Origin: Sipunculus nudus
Taxonomy: Eukaryota; Annelida; Sipuncula; Golfingiida; Sipunculidae
Direction: 5' to 3'
Assembly (NCBI GenBank): GCA_026874595.1
Contig: CM049321.1
Span: 27,145,479-27,209,478 of the forward strand
DNA: 64,000 nucleotides
The translations under genes were made by a program, and so were the position numbers. Positions 46,384 to 58,335 of this stretch are shown here, in pieces. The notes below the pieces were generated by a model, which ran no database searches, was not told where the DNA came from, and was given only the letters and a program-made list of their open reading frames with translations. Numbering within the stretch: the stretch's first letter is position 1; the number at the start of each line of letters is the position of its first letter.

Positions 46384-47469
46384 GTGAGTCACGTGACTTT
46401 GTCTAGGAGTTTGAAGACGTTCTCTTTATACGGCTTTCTTTTTTTATATATGATACTAAGTTACAGAGTTTTTTTACTAATTGTTTAAGCATCATTTACG
46501 ATATATGTTATGTTTTTTTCCAGTATGGCAACCAATTAAAAACAAGTGTCATTTTGTAACAGATAAAATAGTGACAACGTGACAACTATGAAGACGGTTA
46601 CATAAACATTTGCAATAACGTATAAACCAATAAAAAGTTTTCATTACAATTGGTACCGATATACAAGGAAGGCTATTTATTTCTTTCGTTAGAAATTATA
46701 ATCATATGTATATACAACGCCTCAAGTTTGTTTAAACATGGAGGTAGAATTATATGTATGCAAGCGGAAGTTTAAATTTAATGCATACGCATTCTCTTAT
46801 TAAAAGACACGTATACACCGGTTGCCACACTGATTGATTATGGAGTCCCGCCGCTTTCATTCTCGGCTTGTCCATTGCAAAGCATTGTAAGGTGTATATG
46901 TAATCTTTTATATACTGTGATTAATATTCTCTCTGACTTTACCACACAGTAACTGTTATTTTTATTTTTTCCTGTCAGGTCACGTTTATCTAGTTGTCTT
47001 TAATGTTATTTCTTTGCGTGTAACTAGTCGGTGATCAAAGCAAGCCGTTCTAAGCGATTGGTCTGTACCGGCTAATAAATGAGTGGGCGTGCCTGTGCAA
47101 AAAAAATATTTTTTACAGAAATTATTACAACATCTCCCAGGGTAGTCTTTATCAGAATAAATTCTGTTTACAGAAGAGCCCTGTAATACAAAGAGAAATC
47201 ACAAACATTTTTATGTCCAATAGGTCAATTTAACTAACATCATACAATCAAGGATATTAAGCGAAAATCAAGTGACGTATAAATATATAGCAGAGTTACG
47301 CGGTAACAGTATCAAGACCAGATGATAATTTCATGAAACGAGTGTACAACTGAAATGAAACGTGTATAAAAAAGTCAAGGTAAAATGTGCATAAGTACAG
47401 TTATGAAAATACGATCTAATATTAATATTTAACTATACAAGTCGAAAATAAAAGGAAATTATTCTACAT

Positions 47470-47761
47470 TGGTATTACCGGTATATGCAAGAAAATATGT
47501 GCGCACTAGCCCTTTGGAGCTCTTTATTATTGGTATTTTTAGCTTTATCGGAAGGCTGTTGAGTAGAATACTGGATACAAGGATGAGGTTTTTAGGATAT
47601 CTGTGCCCGGTTTCGGAAGATTTACATGTCAGTTTACTGATGATCGAGTTTTAAACTGATGAACATCACTGTTAAAAGTAATATTCTTTTTAAGATAAGA
47701 AGGGGCGAGTCCGTTGATACATTTATAAATCAATATCGATAACAGGTATAAGTATCGTTGC
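47470..47761 (-). pseudogene. LINE reverse-transcriptase C-terminal fragment
   Basis: On the minus strand the frame reads LSILIYKCINGLAPSYL, then TFNSDVHQFKTRSSVN and a stop. Past the stop the same frame gives LPKPGTDILKTSS, and after a shift ILLNSLPIKLK and VRTYF. These are the Y-K-x-x-N-G-L-A-P, T-R, W/L-N-S-L-P and F-K-x-x-x-x-x-Y/F-F landmarks at the end of LINE ORF2 proteins. A stop and a frameshift make it a dead 5'-truncated copy in LamG intron 4, antisense to the gene. It differs from the 32.7-kb copy. Confidence 0.8.
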
Positions 47762-48578
47762 TTAGTGTTCCTTCATCTAGTTCAACAAGTAACCAATAAT
47801 GTTACAGTGCTAACTAAAATTTATATTTTACAAATTCATTACATCTGAAAAGAATATTTGTCTAGCACGGGACTGATATGGAAGCTTCCTTGCCAAGCGA
47901 TACTGTGGTATCCTCTGCAATAACAACGCGATGTATCAGGGATAACCCTTGAGTAATGGCAAAGCGCCGGTAGCCAGATCAAAGAGCTTACACATATAGG
48001 TGCGAGGTTTCTTATCAAGGCAACCTTGGGCAACTTGTTTTGTTAATGAAACACTTCTACAGGAGAGTTTATATTCATTAACAAATAACTGTATGGACCT
48101 GAAGCTGCGACTTTTTTTTATTTTGTTTTTGTTTTTTGTTTTTTGTTGTTTTTTTTTTTTGCGCGCACAGTATACGCTATGTGGTAATTGTTATGCAGAC
48201 AATTATTGCTCATTCTAGTTATTTTATCATTAATTTGCCCCTCGTCATGCCCCTCGGAATGAGACGCGCGGAAAACGGAATTCTATGGGTGATAGTTGTG
48301 CATATCTCGTGCATTATAGCGACCATGCGCCCTGGCTATTATACGGAGGCTCGTATAGAACACACAGAAAATTGACCTAAGATTGTAACGTGATCTCGCG
48401 GGGTTTCGCATTACCGTTCCCATCTATAATGCAGTGTTTTAACCTCCCTCTCGATAAGTAACCCCGACGAACTTAAACCACATTTCGCATGCCGCGTTCC
48501 TCTACTGCAATCCGCATACCGCACACTGCGCCTAGAAAACACAGCGTTATACATACTATAGTATCTTTTCGTTTTCAG

Positions 48579-48679
48579 GATGACGGTGTATTTGGATGGC
48601 GTGGCAGAGCAATTCACTTGCCCAGGGACAACCCCTCTCCCTAACACCCCGGACAACGCTAATCACATCATCAAACTCG
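48579..48679 (+). CDS. Secreted LamG-domain protein, exon 5
   Basis: After gttttcag, 101 bases code for (W)MTVYLDGVAEQFTCPGTT and PLPNTPDNANHIIKL, phase 2 in and phase 1 out, with a gtaaat donor. V-Y-L-D-G-V-x-E is the standard 'lYvDG' strand of LamG domains. The Cys here could bond with that in exon 4. The Pro/Asn-rich segment afterwards is a surface loop. Confidence 0.85.
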
Positions 48680-49345
48680 GTAAATAAGTCAACATTTAAC
48701 TTTGTGAAGAAGATGGTCAGACCTTTATTGTTTTAATTAGTTTGTATTGTGCGGGACGGATAATTAAACTTATTTAAACTGTCTAACATTTTCTAATGTT
48801 TACATGCTATGCACGGAAGTCATAAATAAGAGCAAAGGAGACCCGCGAGTCTTCAAGCCCAGCTGAAACCTCAAGGCAGCAAGATTAAAGCACTATGTCG
48901 AAAAACATGTATTACTGAAGGTCTGTAGGTTTATAACCTGCTGATTCACATATTCCTGTATATAACCAGGCAGGTGAAAAAAATTACTTTTTCCTATTTT
49001 TCATTTTATTTTAATGTAGAAGGGTTCATAAAGTATAAACAAAATAAATATATTCAAGAATATAAATATATTCAAGAAGAAATTTCTTACGGAAGAAAAA
49101 TATAATCGTTATTCTCCAACCTCGGAATAAAATTTAAATTTTTAAGATAGTAAGGAATAAAAGTATTTAATTGTCCCGCAATGTGTATTCCAAATGAAGA
49201 TGCAACATATTCGTTTCTAGTGTTGATCTATATTGTAATTTAAAAATGAATTCTACCCCTTTCAGTTCGTAACCACATTTTAAGAGCCATGCAGTACATA
49301 ACATCCATAGATTTGATGAGAACATTTATGTGGTCCCTGTTTTAG

Positions 49346-49459
49346 GTTTTACAAATGGAAACTTTCCAGCGACGCCGTATTTTACCGGAACATTGAAAGA
49401 CGTTCGGTATCTTCCTCGTGTGGTTACCACGACCAACGCGAGCGTCCTCGGACTTCCAG
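49346..49459 (+). CDS. Secreted LamG-domain protein, exon 6
   Basis: A ctgttttag acceptor leads into (G)FTNGNFPATPYFTGTLKD and VRYLPRVVTTTNASVLGLP, ending at a gtaact donor, phase 1 in and out. F-x-G-x-L-K-D-V-R-Y-L-P-R matches the closing strand of LamG_3-type domains (F-x-G-x-I-D-D-V-R-I-Y-x-R), so the domain is complete here. Exons 1-6 give about 210 residues: a signal peptide and a single LamG domain. There is an N-glycosylation sequon (NAS) near the end. Confidence 0.82.
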
Positions 49460-49689
49460 GTAACTTTGCTGTAATAATAAAAACTGGAACACGTGTAAAA
49501 TCATCGTTATACCTATGTACTATCATTTGAACATTTTATATTTATAATTTAATTAAACTTTGACACTCATTGTTTGAAATTCTTAAACGGAAACGGTGAA
49601 ACGTCATGCGAAGTTTATTTTCCTTTAACAAAATACAATCTTATCTGATGTGTTTTTCTTCGTAAACATGTTTATTATTATTATTATTA

Positions 49690-49830
49690 TATATATATAT
49701 AATATATATATATATATGTGTGTGTTTGTGTGTGTGTGTGTATATGACTTTTCAAGACCAAGTCAGACCGATGACTAAGACATAATTAAGACAAATCGGC
49801 GCTGTGTGTATGTTTGTTTGTGTGTGTGTG
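49690..49830 (+). repeat. TA and TG microsatellites
   Basis: (TA)n at 49690-49717 is followed by (TG)n to about 49742; a second TG run is near 49808-49835. Confidence 0.9.
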
Positions 49831-49835
49831 TGTGT

Positions 49836-52800
49836 TTGGAGGAGACAGAGAAAGAGATGTGTTAGTTAGTTTTACTTTCAGGCCATCCATTGATCGATCA
49901 CGTATGTTTTTTATCAACTAATCATTGAATCTTCAAGAGTCTGTTGTAATTATAATTTTTAATATGTTGAAAAATCACAAGTATGAAATAAAGTAACCAT
50001 GTGACGCGCTTATTGTCTTTTTGTTTGTTTTTATATTCGCTGTCCGTGTTGTCGCCTTCATACATCATGTTCTGAGGGCTTTTTGGTCGTGCCGTCAGTA
50101 GCTGGTTTGTGTCTTGCTTCCGATGAATATTTCATTATCATCAACATTATGGTATAATCCATAAAAAAAAAGAAAAAAGTAAGAAAGAAAGAGAAAATGA
50201 AATCAGAGCTTTAGGGCGAGACAAACCCAGTTTTCCAGTAAATTAAAAAAAAATGCAAATAAAAATTCGCTACCATTATCACTTAACATTAGTCAGTGTA
50301 CAAAAACCATCTGATAAAACTACCACAAAATGTGACAGAAGCAATGTCCATGGATTCACGATTTTTGGAAGTATTATCAATTTAACATCTTGCTGAAATG
50401 AAACTTAAATTGTAATTGACAGTGTGTTATTTTCCAACAAATAGACCGCATGGTTTGTCCAAGGCGTTATATTAGACGAATGACTCTGTCACTAGTATTG
50501 TAGTAATTGGAGTCATTTAGCCTTTCAATGAACTACTATATTACAAATTTTGGAAGTCCAAAATACAAAACAAAAACAAATTCAGGTGGTGCCACCTAAC
50601 TTGCACAGTCTGAAGGTTCTCTATACGAGTCAATGATTCCCATTTTAATTTTTTGTTGTTGTAATACATTTAGTTTATTTTCTTTTTTTTATTTTCTGAG
50701 CTACCAAGACTAGAAAATGCAAATCTGTTGTCAAAATTATATCATATAATGTTGCATATATCACGATAGGAAAGCAGGGACGTCAATGAAAGGGAGATGG
50801 GTATATATTTTTCCTCAACACTTTTTGGCAAGGCGGGGGGGGGGGTGTGATAAATTTAGTCATAGAAAACATAAAGTAAGATATACTAGAAATAAAATAT
50901 ATCAATAACTAAAATGAGAGAACGTGGTTACATTTCTGCTTGATGAATCAGTGTGACAGATCAGATATTGAATTGAGTAGAACGATGTGATATTTCAGTA
51001 TGTGTATATAGGTTTACAAACATTTGCCCGAACGTACCTCTCTCTTGATCATCCCCGCCCTCAAAGATATAGCGACTTCACTATTAGAAAAAAAGACTAT
51101 GTAACGTTGCATGATTAACGTTGAAAGACTAAACCCTGCACAGTTTGTAAGGAATCTGACCTATGTTCTTTAAGTAACGGGGCGATGAACTGCAATATAC
51201 GTTATGGGATGCCTGTTACGTAATATTTCAGTAATTTTTTAAATATCAGCAACACATTTTAACATGATTAGCCCTTTCCGCCCATGATACTTCATAGTCC
51301 AGCAGCCACTAGACTCAATCTTGTTTTCGAGGTCTTAAGTTAAAAAGTTGTGAAAATGTGTTGGTTGTTTCGCTGTATAATTTGAAATTATTTGTATAAA
51401 TCCAAATAACGTTGAAGCATTTTACAAAAATACCCTATTACTTCAAAAAACAATTCATGAATTATAGGGTATAATAACCCAGACAATTTATTTATGATAT
51501 TTTTGTATCAAAATTACCACCATTTTCAAAATGGCGGTCTTTTATTTAAAAACAACTGGCCTTTGGGCCATGACGCTCAACGAAATTTTATATACAGGTT
51601 AGGTACGCATTAATTATTGATGTTGTGATCTAGTTTAAATTATTTGACAAGAAACCTTAAACAATGGGTTTATTCATTTCTCTAAGATGTCTATGATTTG
51701 TGTTAATCTCTTTTCCAAATAGGTTTCATCATTGACATCATAAACTATTTCAACAGTGAATAACAAAACAAATTACAGTGTAATACAAGATATTTCCTAT
51801 TTTTACAAGCGAGTACCGTATTAATATGTCTATTCAAGGTTCATTTAGTTTTAGAATTTTCACGACAATAAGATATTACGAAAGTCAAATTCCCAGTTTG
51901 TGAATTGGTATTCTGTGATACATCTTTACAAATACAAAGATCCATATAAAGAAAATATTCTGCTTCCCATTTCATGTATTTATGTTAATGTGTTCACTGA
52001 GCTGAGGTATTATCAGGACATTTTTGTAAATATAGGTAGTTAGAAACCACATTTTTCTCAAGGATTCTCATCAAACTTAAATATGTGCTTCATAGAAATG
52101 TTTGCCTAGGTTTATCAACTCTAGAACAAAGGTCAGTCCCAGTATGTAGCAATAGCCTTCTAACGGGACAGAGAAATAACATAATAGTAAAGACTCCTTA
52201 AAAACATATTATGGTGAACCGAAATACCATTAAAATTTAATGGATTTTTCCCATCCTCACCCTCCGCAAATTCGAAATTATTAGGGCATGCAACAAAGGG
52301 TAAAACATAATACGGTACCACCTGGCATCAGAATCATAATAGTAACTTTATGGTTTCCCTTTTTTTTTTTCTTGTTGGGGGGGGGCATTTATAAAAATAT
52401 GGACATAGTGGGTATGAAACCAACAAACATTTTCTGGGTTTATAATACACTAGAAAACAAATTTTGAATAACCCTCTCTGTCAATGTTGAAAGGGAAATA
52501 TGATATTTTCCAGTAATTTTGTATAATTTCAGCGCCTATTTTCTTTTTGTTTATCAGCTCAAATTGTTCAAGGCTGACAAGCAAAATATGTTTACACCCG
52601 GTATGAGAGCAAATAAAATCCACTGAGAAAAAAACCCAAAACGATCGAGGATTCGCAGAAAAGTTTTCCTTTGACTGCTGGACTATCAGAAAATGTGAAA
52701 CGAATATATTATGGGTAATTTTATTTTAAAGGCACATAGTTATTTGCAATAATCTAAATTATCTCACGCTTTTAGCTCATTTTGACTTATACAAAGGTTT

Positions 52801-53594
52801 TCCAGCAGAATTACCCCCGTACATCGACTAGCTATCTCTAGTTGTGTTATGTATTTATGTTTTATATGGTTATGTGTGTGATTGAAAACATTGATTGTTT
52901 ACCACAACAAGATTGTCTTACCAGACGTAGATCTTGCGCAAACTCCAAAAAAAGGAGAACAAATATGAAAGAAAAGTAGCATGAGGAACACTAGTCAGGA
53001 CCTCGATTTTGAAGTTGTGTGGTACGGCCACCAGGTGGCATGTTATAAAGCGCCACAACATGATCCCGCCCAGTATAAGCTCATGTATAGTACAGGAGGA
53101 TACAGGAGAAATTAAACGCTTTTAGAATGATATGTCGAATCTTCAGCTTTTACAAATCACTAATTTCGACCATTCTAATTGTTTTCATATTCAACGCAAT
53201 ACATGTTCCCTGATATCACAGGAACAGCTGCAACTAGGGATTAGGAGGTCTCAGTGCCGAATTCCCTCAGTTTGCAATAATACGTCACATGGTGTCGCCT
53301 CTTTATAATTGGAGTGTATCGGAGGACCCGGAACAGTGCAAATGTGGGGTTGTAAGACAAGTTTCTCCTGAGGATATTTTTTAATACATTGTTATAAATG
53401 TTTTTGGAGAATCAGTCACAAAATTCAGAGAAGTAATATCACAAGTACAAAAATGAAAACATGAACTCCGTTTATTTTAATAACTTAGTTGATATATCAT
53501 TGGATGCCCAAACTTTCATTTGCTAGTATAAAATTCCTGTGTTAAGAAAAGGCAACCATTTGCTTTACTTTAATTTTTCCTTCTGGATTGACAG
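49836..53594. other. Stretch after LamG exon 6, no exon recognised
   Basis: It contains the dispersed word ggccatgacgctca (51561), poly-G runs (50838, 52374) and gccacc/ggtggc words at 50584 and 53028, but no supported exon. If the exon at 53595 is real this is intron 6. Confidence 0.4.
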
Positions 53595-53647
53595 CGTTTT
53601 CTGGCGGAACAGAAAAGAAGCAAAAAGTGTTCTTCGGAGTGGACTGA
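53595..53647 (+). CDS. Possible terminal exon of the LamG gene
   Basis: A long pyrimidine tract ends in ggattgacag at 53594. The 53 bases that follow complete the phase-1 codon of exon 6 and read (A)FSGGTEKKQKVFFGVD then a stop. With it the protein would be about 227 aa with a short basic tail. Against it: its 3' part falls in the ggttct/agaacc repeat whose second copy is near 53781, so the fit may be chance. No other better terminal exon was found. Confidence 0.3.
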
Positions 53648-53840
53648 GTGGGGAACCAGTAAGGTTCAAGCTGGAACCTTAAAGACAGGGTTCTTTATAG
53701 AACCTCCCTAGGGAGCTTTTATTGAACCTGTAAGGTTCCATCTAGAACCTCTTCAGAGGTTCTGAGAGGAACCCTCCATGGTTCTTCACGATGGACTGAG
53801 CGGGGAACCATGAAAGGTACTTTATAGAACCTTCAATGCA
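53625..53840. repeat. ggttc/gaacc palindromic-word repeat, two units
   Basis: Two units start ttcttcggagtggactgagt (53630) and ttcttcacgatggactgagc (53782), about 152 bp apart, and are filled with aaggttc and gaacct words that pair with each other. A related piece, ggttctatccagaac...aagaaccatcaagaacc, is at 60428-60500. Confidence 0.7.
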
Positions 53841-54363
53841 GGTTAATTTTAGAAAACAGTCTGGGATTTCATAACATACGTTTCCACATTAAAATGAAAC
53901 AGTTTTGATAAATAGTATGAAAAATTATATCACTGAGAGTGGGTAACTGCAACGATCACAGCTGAAAAATCATGTTTATACTTGAACCTTCAAGTTTAAA
54001 TGAAAACACGTTTTTTTAAGGAAACACATTTTTTTATTATATTGTAGAGATCCACATTGTAAATATGTGAAATAGCAAGAAGAATTTAGCATATGAATGC
54101 ACCTAAATAATATAATTTGGCATTTGCGATATAGAGTGCGTTAACACCTCGCACAGTTCCGGGTTGTTTCTCAAAATTAATACTTATAGATTCCATTCTC
54201 TCTTGGAATCGTTCACTATGCATCGAGGTTTTGATACTTCAGGCAAATTTTATGTTTTCGCCTGCAATATTTTCAGATTTCTTGTCATATCAAAAATGAA
54301 AATGTATACTTCCCACTGTCTCTTTCATCCGCACACAAAAATTGGCGACAAGAATGAACGAAT

Positions 54364-55410
54364 GTAGACCATATGGCCGAAACCCAGAATGCCGAAACAA
54401 ATTTTCACATACCCAAAATGCCGAAGCCCATCTTGCCGAAAAAGAAAATAAATAATAGGAAATAATGTGAATAATGAGCAGTAAAGTTATAAGTACGTTG
54501 TCTGTTAAGGTACTTGAAAAAAATTTGATACCATCCTCCTAATATTTTCAAATAATTAACGGTAATTTATTCGGCATGTCGGCAGCGGCACTACGATATT
54601 GTCGGCATGACAACCCGCGGTCACGCTAAATGTCCCTGGCTTTATTAATCCCTCATTTTGCAGGTATAGTCAGAATAACTGATTTTCATGAAGAAAGTTA
54701 TATCTTGTGTCACATTTATGCTTCTTTAGGAACTATTTTTTTTAATTTACTCATCGTTCAACTGCATATTAGCTAAGATGGAGGCGGTCGCGTGGGGAAC
54801 TCACGGGAGCGTAGCGGCACTCAGAAATCGGCAAGGAAACCCGCCTGACGACGTTGGACCCGTATTCCCTCGTGAAAATATCAAGGAAACCTCTTACATA
54901 CCGTCCATTCACCCATCCATTTCTCATTTGAAATTTCTTTACATAATGACAGTCACTTTTTTTCACATTTTGTCTTAGTTACCATTAACATATGTTGATC
55001 AATGACACGCCTCAATAACTAGTTCATAATATTGCAGGCAAAAACTACCAGTGATAATTCTCGGTCTTGATTGATATTTTTACGGAATTCTATCAGAAAA
55101 TATTTTTATAAATATAAAAGGTTGGAGAATTTCATAAAAATATACGTGTGTAATAAAACCAGAACTGAGAAGTCTATCAAGATTTCTTCAAAGAGAGCGA
55201 ACGCCTGTTTGTTTTACTAATTAGCTTGCCTATTATGGGGGCCCGTTACCGGTTGTGTTTGTATTTTTTGTAATAACTAATTCTGGCGTTTGATTAGAGT
55301 GACGAAGCAGGTCACAGTTAATTGAGTACAGGTATATCAAAATCTTATGCATATTATGCAAAGAATAAAAAAAATTAATATAAGATTTCGTATGTTTATA
55401 AATGCATACT
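54364..55410 (+). repeat. Foldback left arm
   Basis: The outer end is built of ~15-bp phrases (gaaacccagaatgcc, gaagcccatcttgcc). Further in, a GC-richer patch (54775-54895) opens with aagatggaggcggtcgcg. The 38-codon frame from ATG 54778 is shared with the right arm, but most codon differences change the amino acid, so it does not look protein-selected. Confidence 0.75.
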
Positions 55411-55566
55411 TTGTGAAATGTGTATGTTTGTTATATAATTATTCCGCAAGCACTTTATAGAGTATTTACTGCAAGAATGATTTTTCTGTACTTAGTCCCG
55501 AGTCCGCAGAATTATACAGCTTTATACAATACAGCAATAATCTCAAGTGTCTCTCCCTTAAATTTA

Positions 55567-55568
<2 letters not shown>

Positions 55569-55618
<50 letters not shown>
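55569..55618 (+). repeat. (TC)n microsatellite in the foldback centre
   Basis: Nearly pure tc run of about 50 bp. Confidence 0.95.
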
Positions 55619-55623
<5 letters not shown>

Positions 55624-56284
55624 TACAAAAACATATTTTGGTTTGTCGATTGTATGTACATGATTAATAAAAATAATTGCTCTATGTTTAATAACGATGC
55701 ACAGGCTCCTTGAATAACATGTAAATAAAGGTGTAATATTGATATGACATATGTGTGTGTTCGTACAGGACTACGTGTAACATAATTTTATTTGTAAAAC
55801 ATATATAGGCCTATCATAAATTTGATGTTAATATATAAAATGGTAAACATCAACACAGGAACATAAACAGTTAATTGTAAAATACGAGTGGCGTTGATAA
55901 ATATTTCTCTTTGATTCTAAAAATAAAACTTATTTGTTAATAAACATGCAAATTATAAATGAACGACGTATAAAGTGCACTTGCACGTGTGTGTTTGTGT
56001 ATATGGATATTTGTAACTTCTTTGTATTTTGGCTCTATTTCAGTCATTATAGAATATTCATATAATTCATACTTCACATTTTATTTCTACTCAGACTTTG
56101 TTGTTCCAATATTTTCAACATGAATAAATAATAAACAGTATGCATTCATATTCGATATCTGATGTTCTTTTATATATCAGTACAATATTAGCATAACTCG
56201 TCGATACAAATGTGGTTAACGACAATTAAATATCATAGATAGTAAAAAAAACGATTAAGATAAAATCAGGTTCAGATTAAAGTA

Positions 56285-57330
56285 TTAATTTAAACATAAA
56301 CAAATCTGATGTATAAATTGATTATTCACTGGAGAAAATGTGATTTTTATATGCTTCTGCTCAATTATCTATGACCAACTACATCACTCTAATCAAAAGC
56401 CGGACATGGTTATCACAACAATATACGCACACCCCGTAGAGGCCCCCATAATTGACAAGCTAATTAACAAAACTGGACTTCGCTCTCTTCAAAGTAAATT
56501 TTGTTAGACCCACATAGATCTGGTTCTTTTGAAATTCTCCCACTAAAATTTTCACTTAAAAAAAAATCTTTGATTTATGGAATAAAAATTTCCGTTAAAA
56601 TATTGAAAAGACCCGAGTTTCTCCATAATTAACTGAAATATTTTCGTCATATTTTCAAAGCAATGCGGACGGTATCGGTTTTACTGTTGGCTATTATTAA
56701 TTATACGAATAATTATGCATAACGGTATTAATCATAGCGTATTGTAGGACAGGTTTAATTTTTAAATCTTCCAAACCAAGGGGGGAGGTCTAAAACCCTC
56801 GGGGGGTTTCCTTGCTATTATCACGAGGGATTACGGGTCCAGTGTCGTCCGGCGGGTTTCCTTGCCGATTTCCGTGTGTCGCCAAGCTGCCGCGAGTTCC
56901 CCACGCGACCGCCGCCATCTTGGCTTATATGCAGTTGAACGATGTGTAAATTTAAAAAAAAATAGTTCACAAAGAAGCATAAATGTGACCCAAGATATAA
57001 CCTTCTTCATGAAAATCAGTCTGACTATACCGGCAAAACGAGGGTCTTGTATAGCCAGGGACACTTAGCGGGACCGGATTGTAATGCCGATATTATAGTA
57101 GTGCCGCTGCTGACATGCCAAATAAATTACCGTTAAATATTTGAAAATATTAGAGGATGATATCAAATTTTGTTAAAATACCTTAACATACAACGGACTT
57201 ATCACTTTACTGTGCAATAATCACATTACTTGCTATTATTTATTTTCTTTTTCGGCAAGATGGGCTTCGGCATTTTGGGTTCGGTATTCTGGGTTTCGGC
57301 ATTCTGGGTGTCGGCCATCTGGTCGACTAC
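56285..57330 (-). repeat. Foldback right arm
   Basis: Inverted counterpart of 54364-55410. On the minus strand the GC-richer patch reads caagatggcggcggtcgcg (about 56905-56923), containing the consensus YY1-type word AAGATGGCGGC; the left arm has one mismatch there. The outer phrases (57250-57327) are gaaacccagaatacc, gaacccaaaatgcc and relatives. Confidence 0.75.
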
Positions 57331-58017
57331 CGAATGAACATCCAAGGTGCCCCAGAGAATGCCGTTCTTTGTTGGTTTGATAGCTGGTGTACATCAAGAA
57401 TACATTTTTGATTGTTTGCTTGTTGGTAGGTATATGTGTATTTCTTGTGACTACAGGTTTCTCTTTTGTAACAAATCTGTATTATAAAATTAATACTTGT
57501 TAAAACAAAATATATAACGTCGTAGCAACATATAATCGACTACCAGGAGGTAATGCTGAGTGTCTTATACGATGTTTGTATGGCTAGTCCAGCTGAGGGA
57601 TTCAAACGTACACACGTCCCTTGGCAAATATATTGTTTCTATGTATACAAGTCTCCCATCCAAACTGACATGTCTGCGTAGAATCGATGTAAAGTGTGAT
57701 CAGTGATAATGGTTGAAATAACCAGTATTCTGTGTCAACATATCCCTTAATAGCGCTATGCGTGCTGGTTAAGGTAAGGTACGGATAATCGACCATGAAA
57801 ATAAGAGATGAGATACTTAAATAAAAAAAGATATATGTGTGTGTGTGTGTGTGTGTATTTCTTGTCAGAAATTGCCCTCCCCTTAACAGGTGCACTGAGA
57901 GAAATAACGCAAGCTTTGTGGTCTGTTAAAAGGTATCTCACCACCAGAAAAAAATGTTGTGGAGAATAAAGCATGTTAAGAATCAAACGTCCCTGGTCTG
58001 TGAAGTCGCAAATTGCA

Positions 58018-58022
<5 letters not shown>

Positions 58023-58052
<30 letters not shown>
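58023..58052 (+). repeat. (CT)n microsatellite
   Basis: Pure ct run. Confidence 0.93.
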
Positions 58053-58055
<3 letters not shown>

Positions 58056-58187
58056 TGTATTGGGAATTTAAATATCGATGACTCGATAGATTTTAAATCA
58101 CATGAGCCGTGGTTAATTTATACAATAAATATTAGAAACATTATATACGAGTATATTTTACAAGGGTATATTTTTTAGCTTTATTGA

Positions 58188-58335
58188 TGCACAATTCGAT
58201 GTGCTTTATTAAAACGCGTTATGATTTAGAAAGAACTCTAGAATAATTTACCATGTTATAATCATCAGCCAATATTCACAGCAAACATCCACTGTATTTT
58301 TTTTTTTAAATTTACATTCTTGCTATCCAGCCGGC
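58188..58335 (+). repeat. Diverged direct repeat, copy 1
   Basis: gcacaattcgatgtgctttattaa, then ttagaaagaac and taccatgttataatcatcagcc, then cattcttgctatccagccgg, match in order the words at 59435-59562. Identity is perhaps 70-75% with small gaps. Confidence 0.6.

Larger units (their letters stand above)
54364..57330. mobile_element. Giant foldback element, ~3 kb with ~1-kb inverted arms
   Basis: The arm at 54364-55410 is matched in reverse complement by 56285-57330. I followed the match through the outer phrase array, a T-rich stretch, aacggtaatttatt...gcagcggcacta, ccggtatagtcaga, cttatatcttg...gtcacatttatgcttct, an ATGG...GGTCGCGTGGGGAACT patch, caaggaaaccc, and then, after a more diverged middle part, agagagcga...ttaattagctt, tatgggggcc and ttgattagagtga. 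The outer arm parts look close to 90% identical. The roughly 0.9-kb centre (55411-56284) is unpaired and AT-rich. The five bases cgaat flank both ends (54359-54363 and 57331-57335), a possible target duplication. No transposase was found. Confidence 0.8.

Noticed and set aside
47469-47654. Plus-strand 61-codon frame
   Set aside because: It is the antisense shadow of the LINE fragment on the minus strand.
49326-49530. 66-codon frames on both strands
   Set aside because: They are mutual shadows over LamG exon 6; only 49346-49459 has exon boundaries and domain text.
54769-57068. Frames in both foldback arms as host genes
   Set aside because: They are inverted copies of the same DNA with mostly amino-acid-changing differences and no domain.
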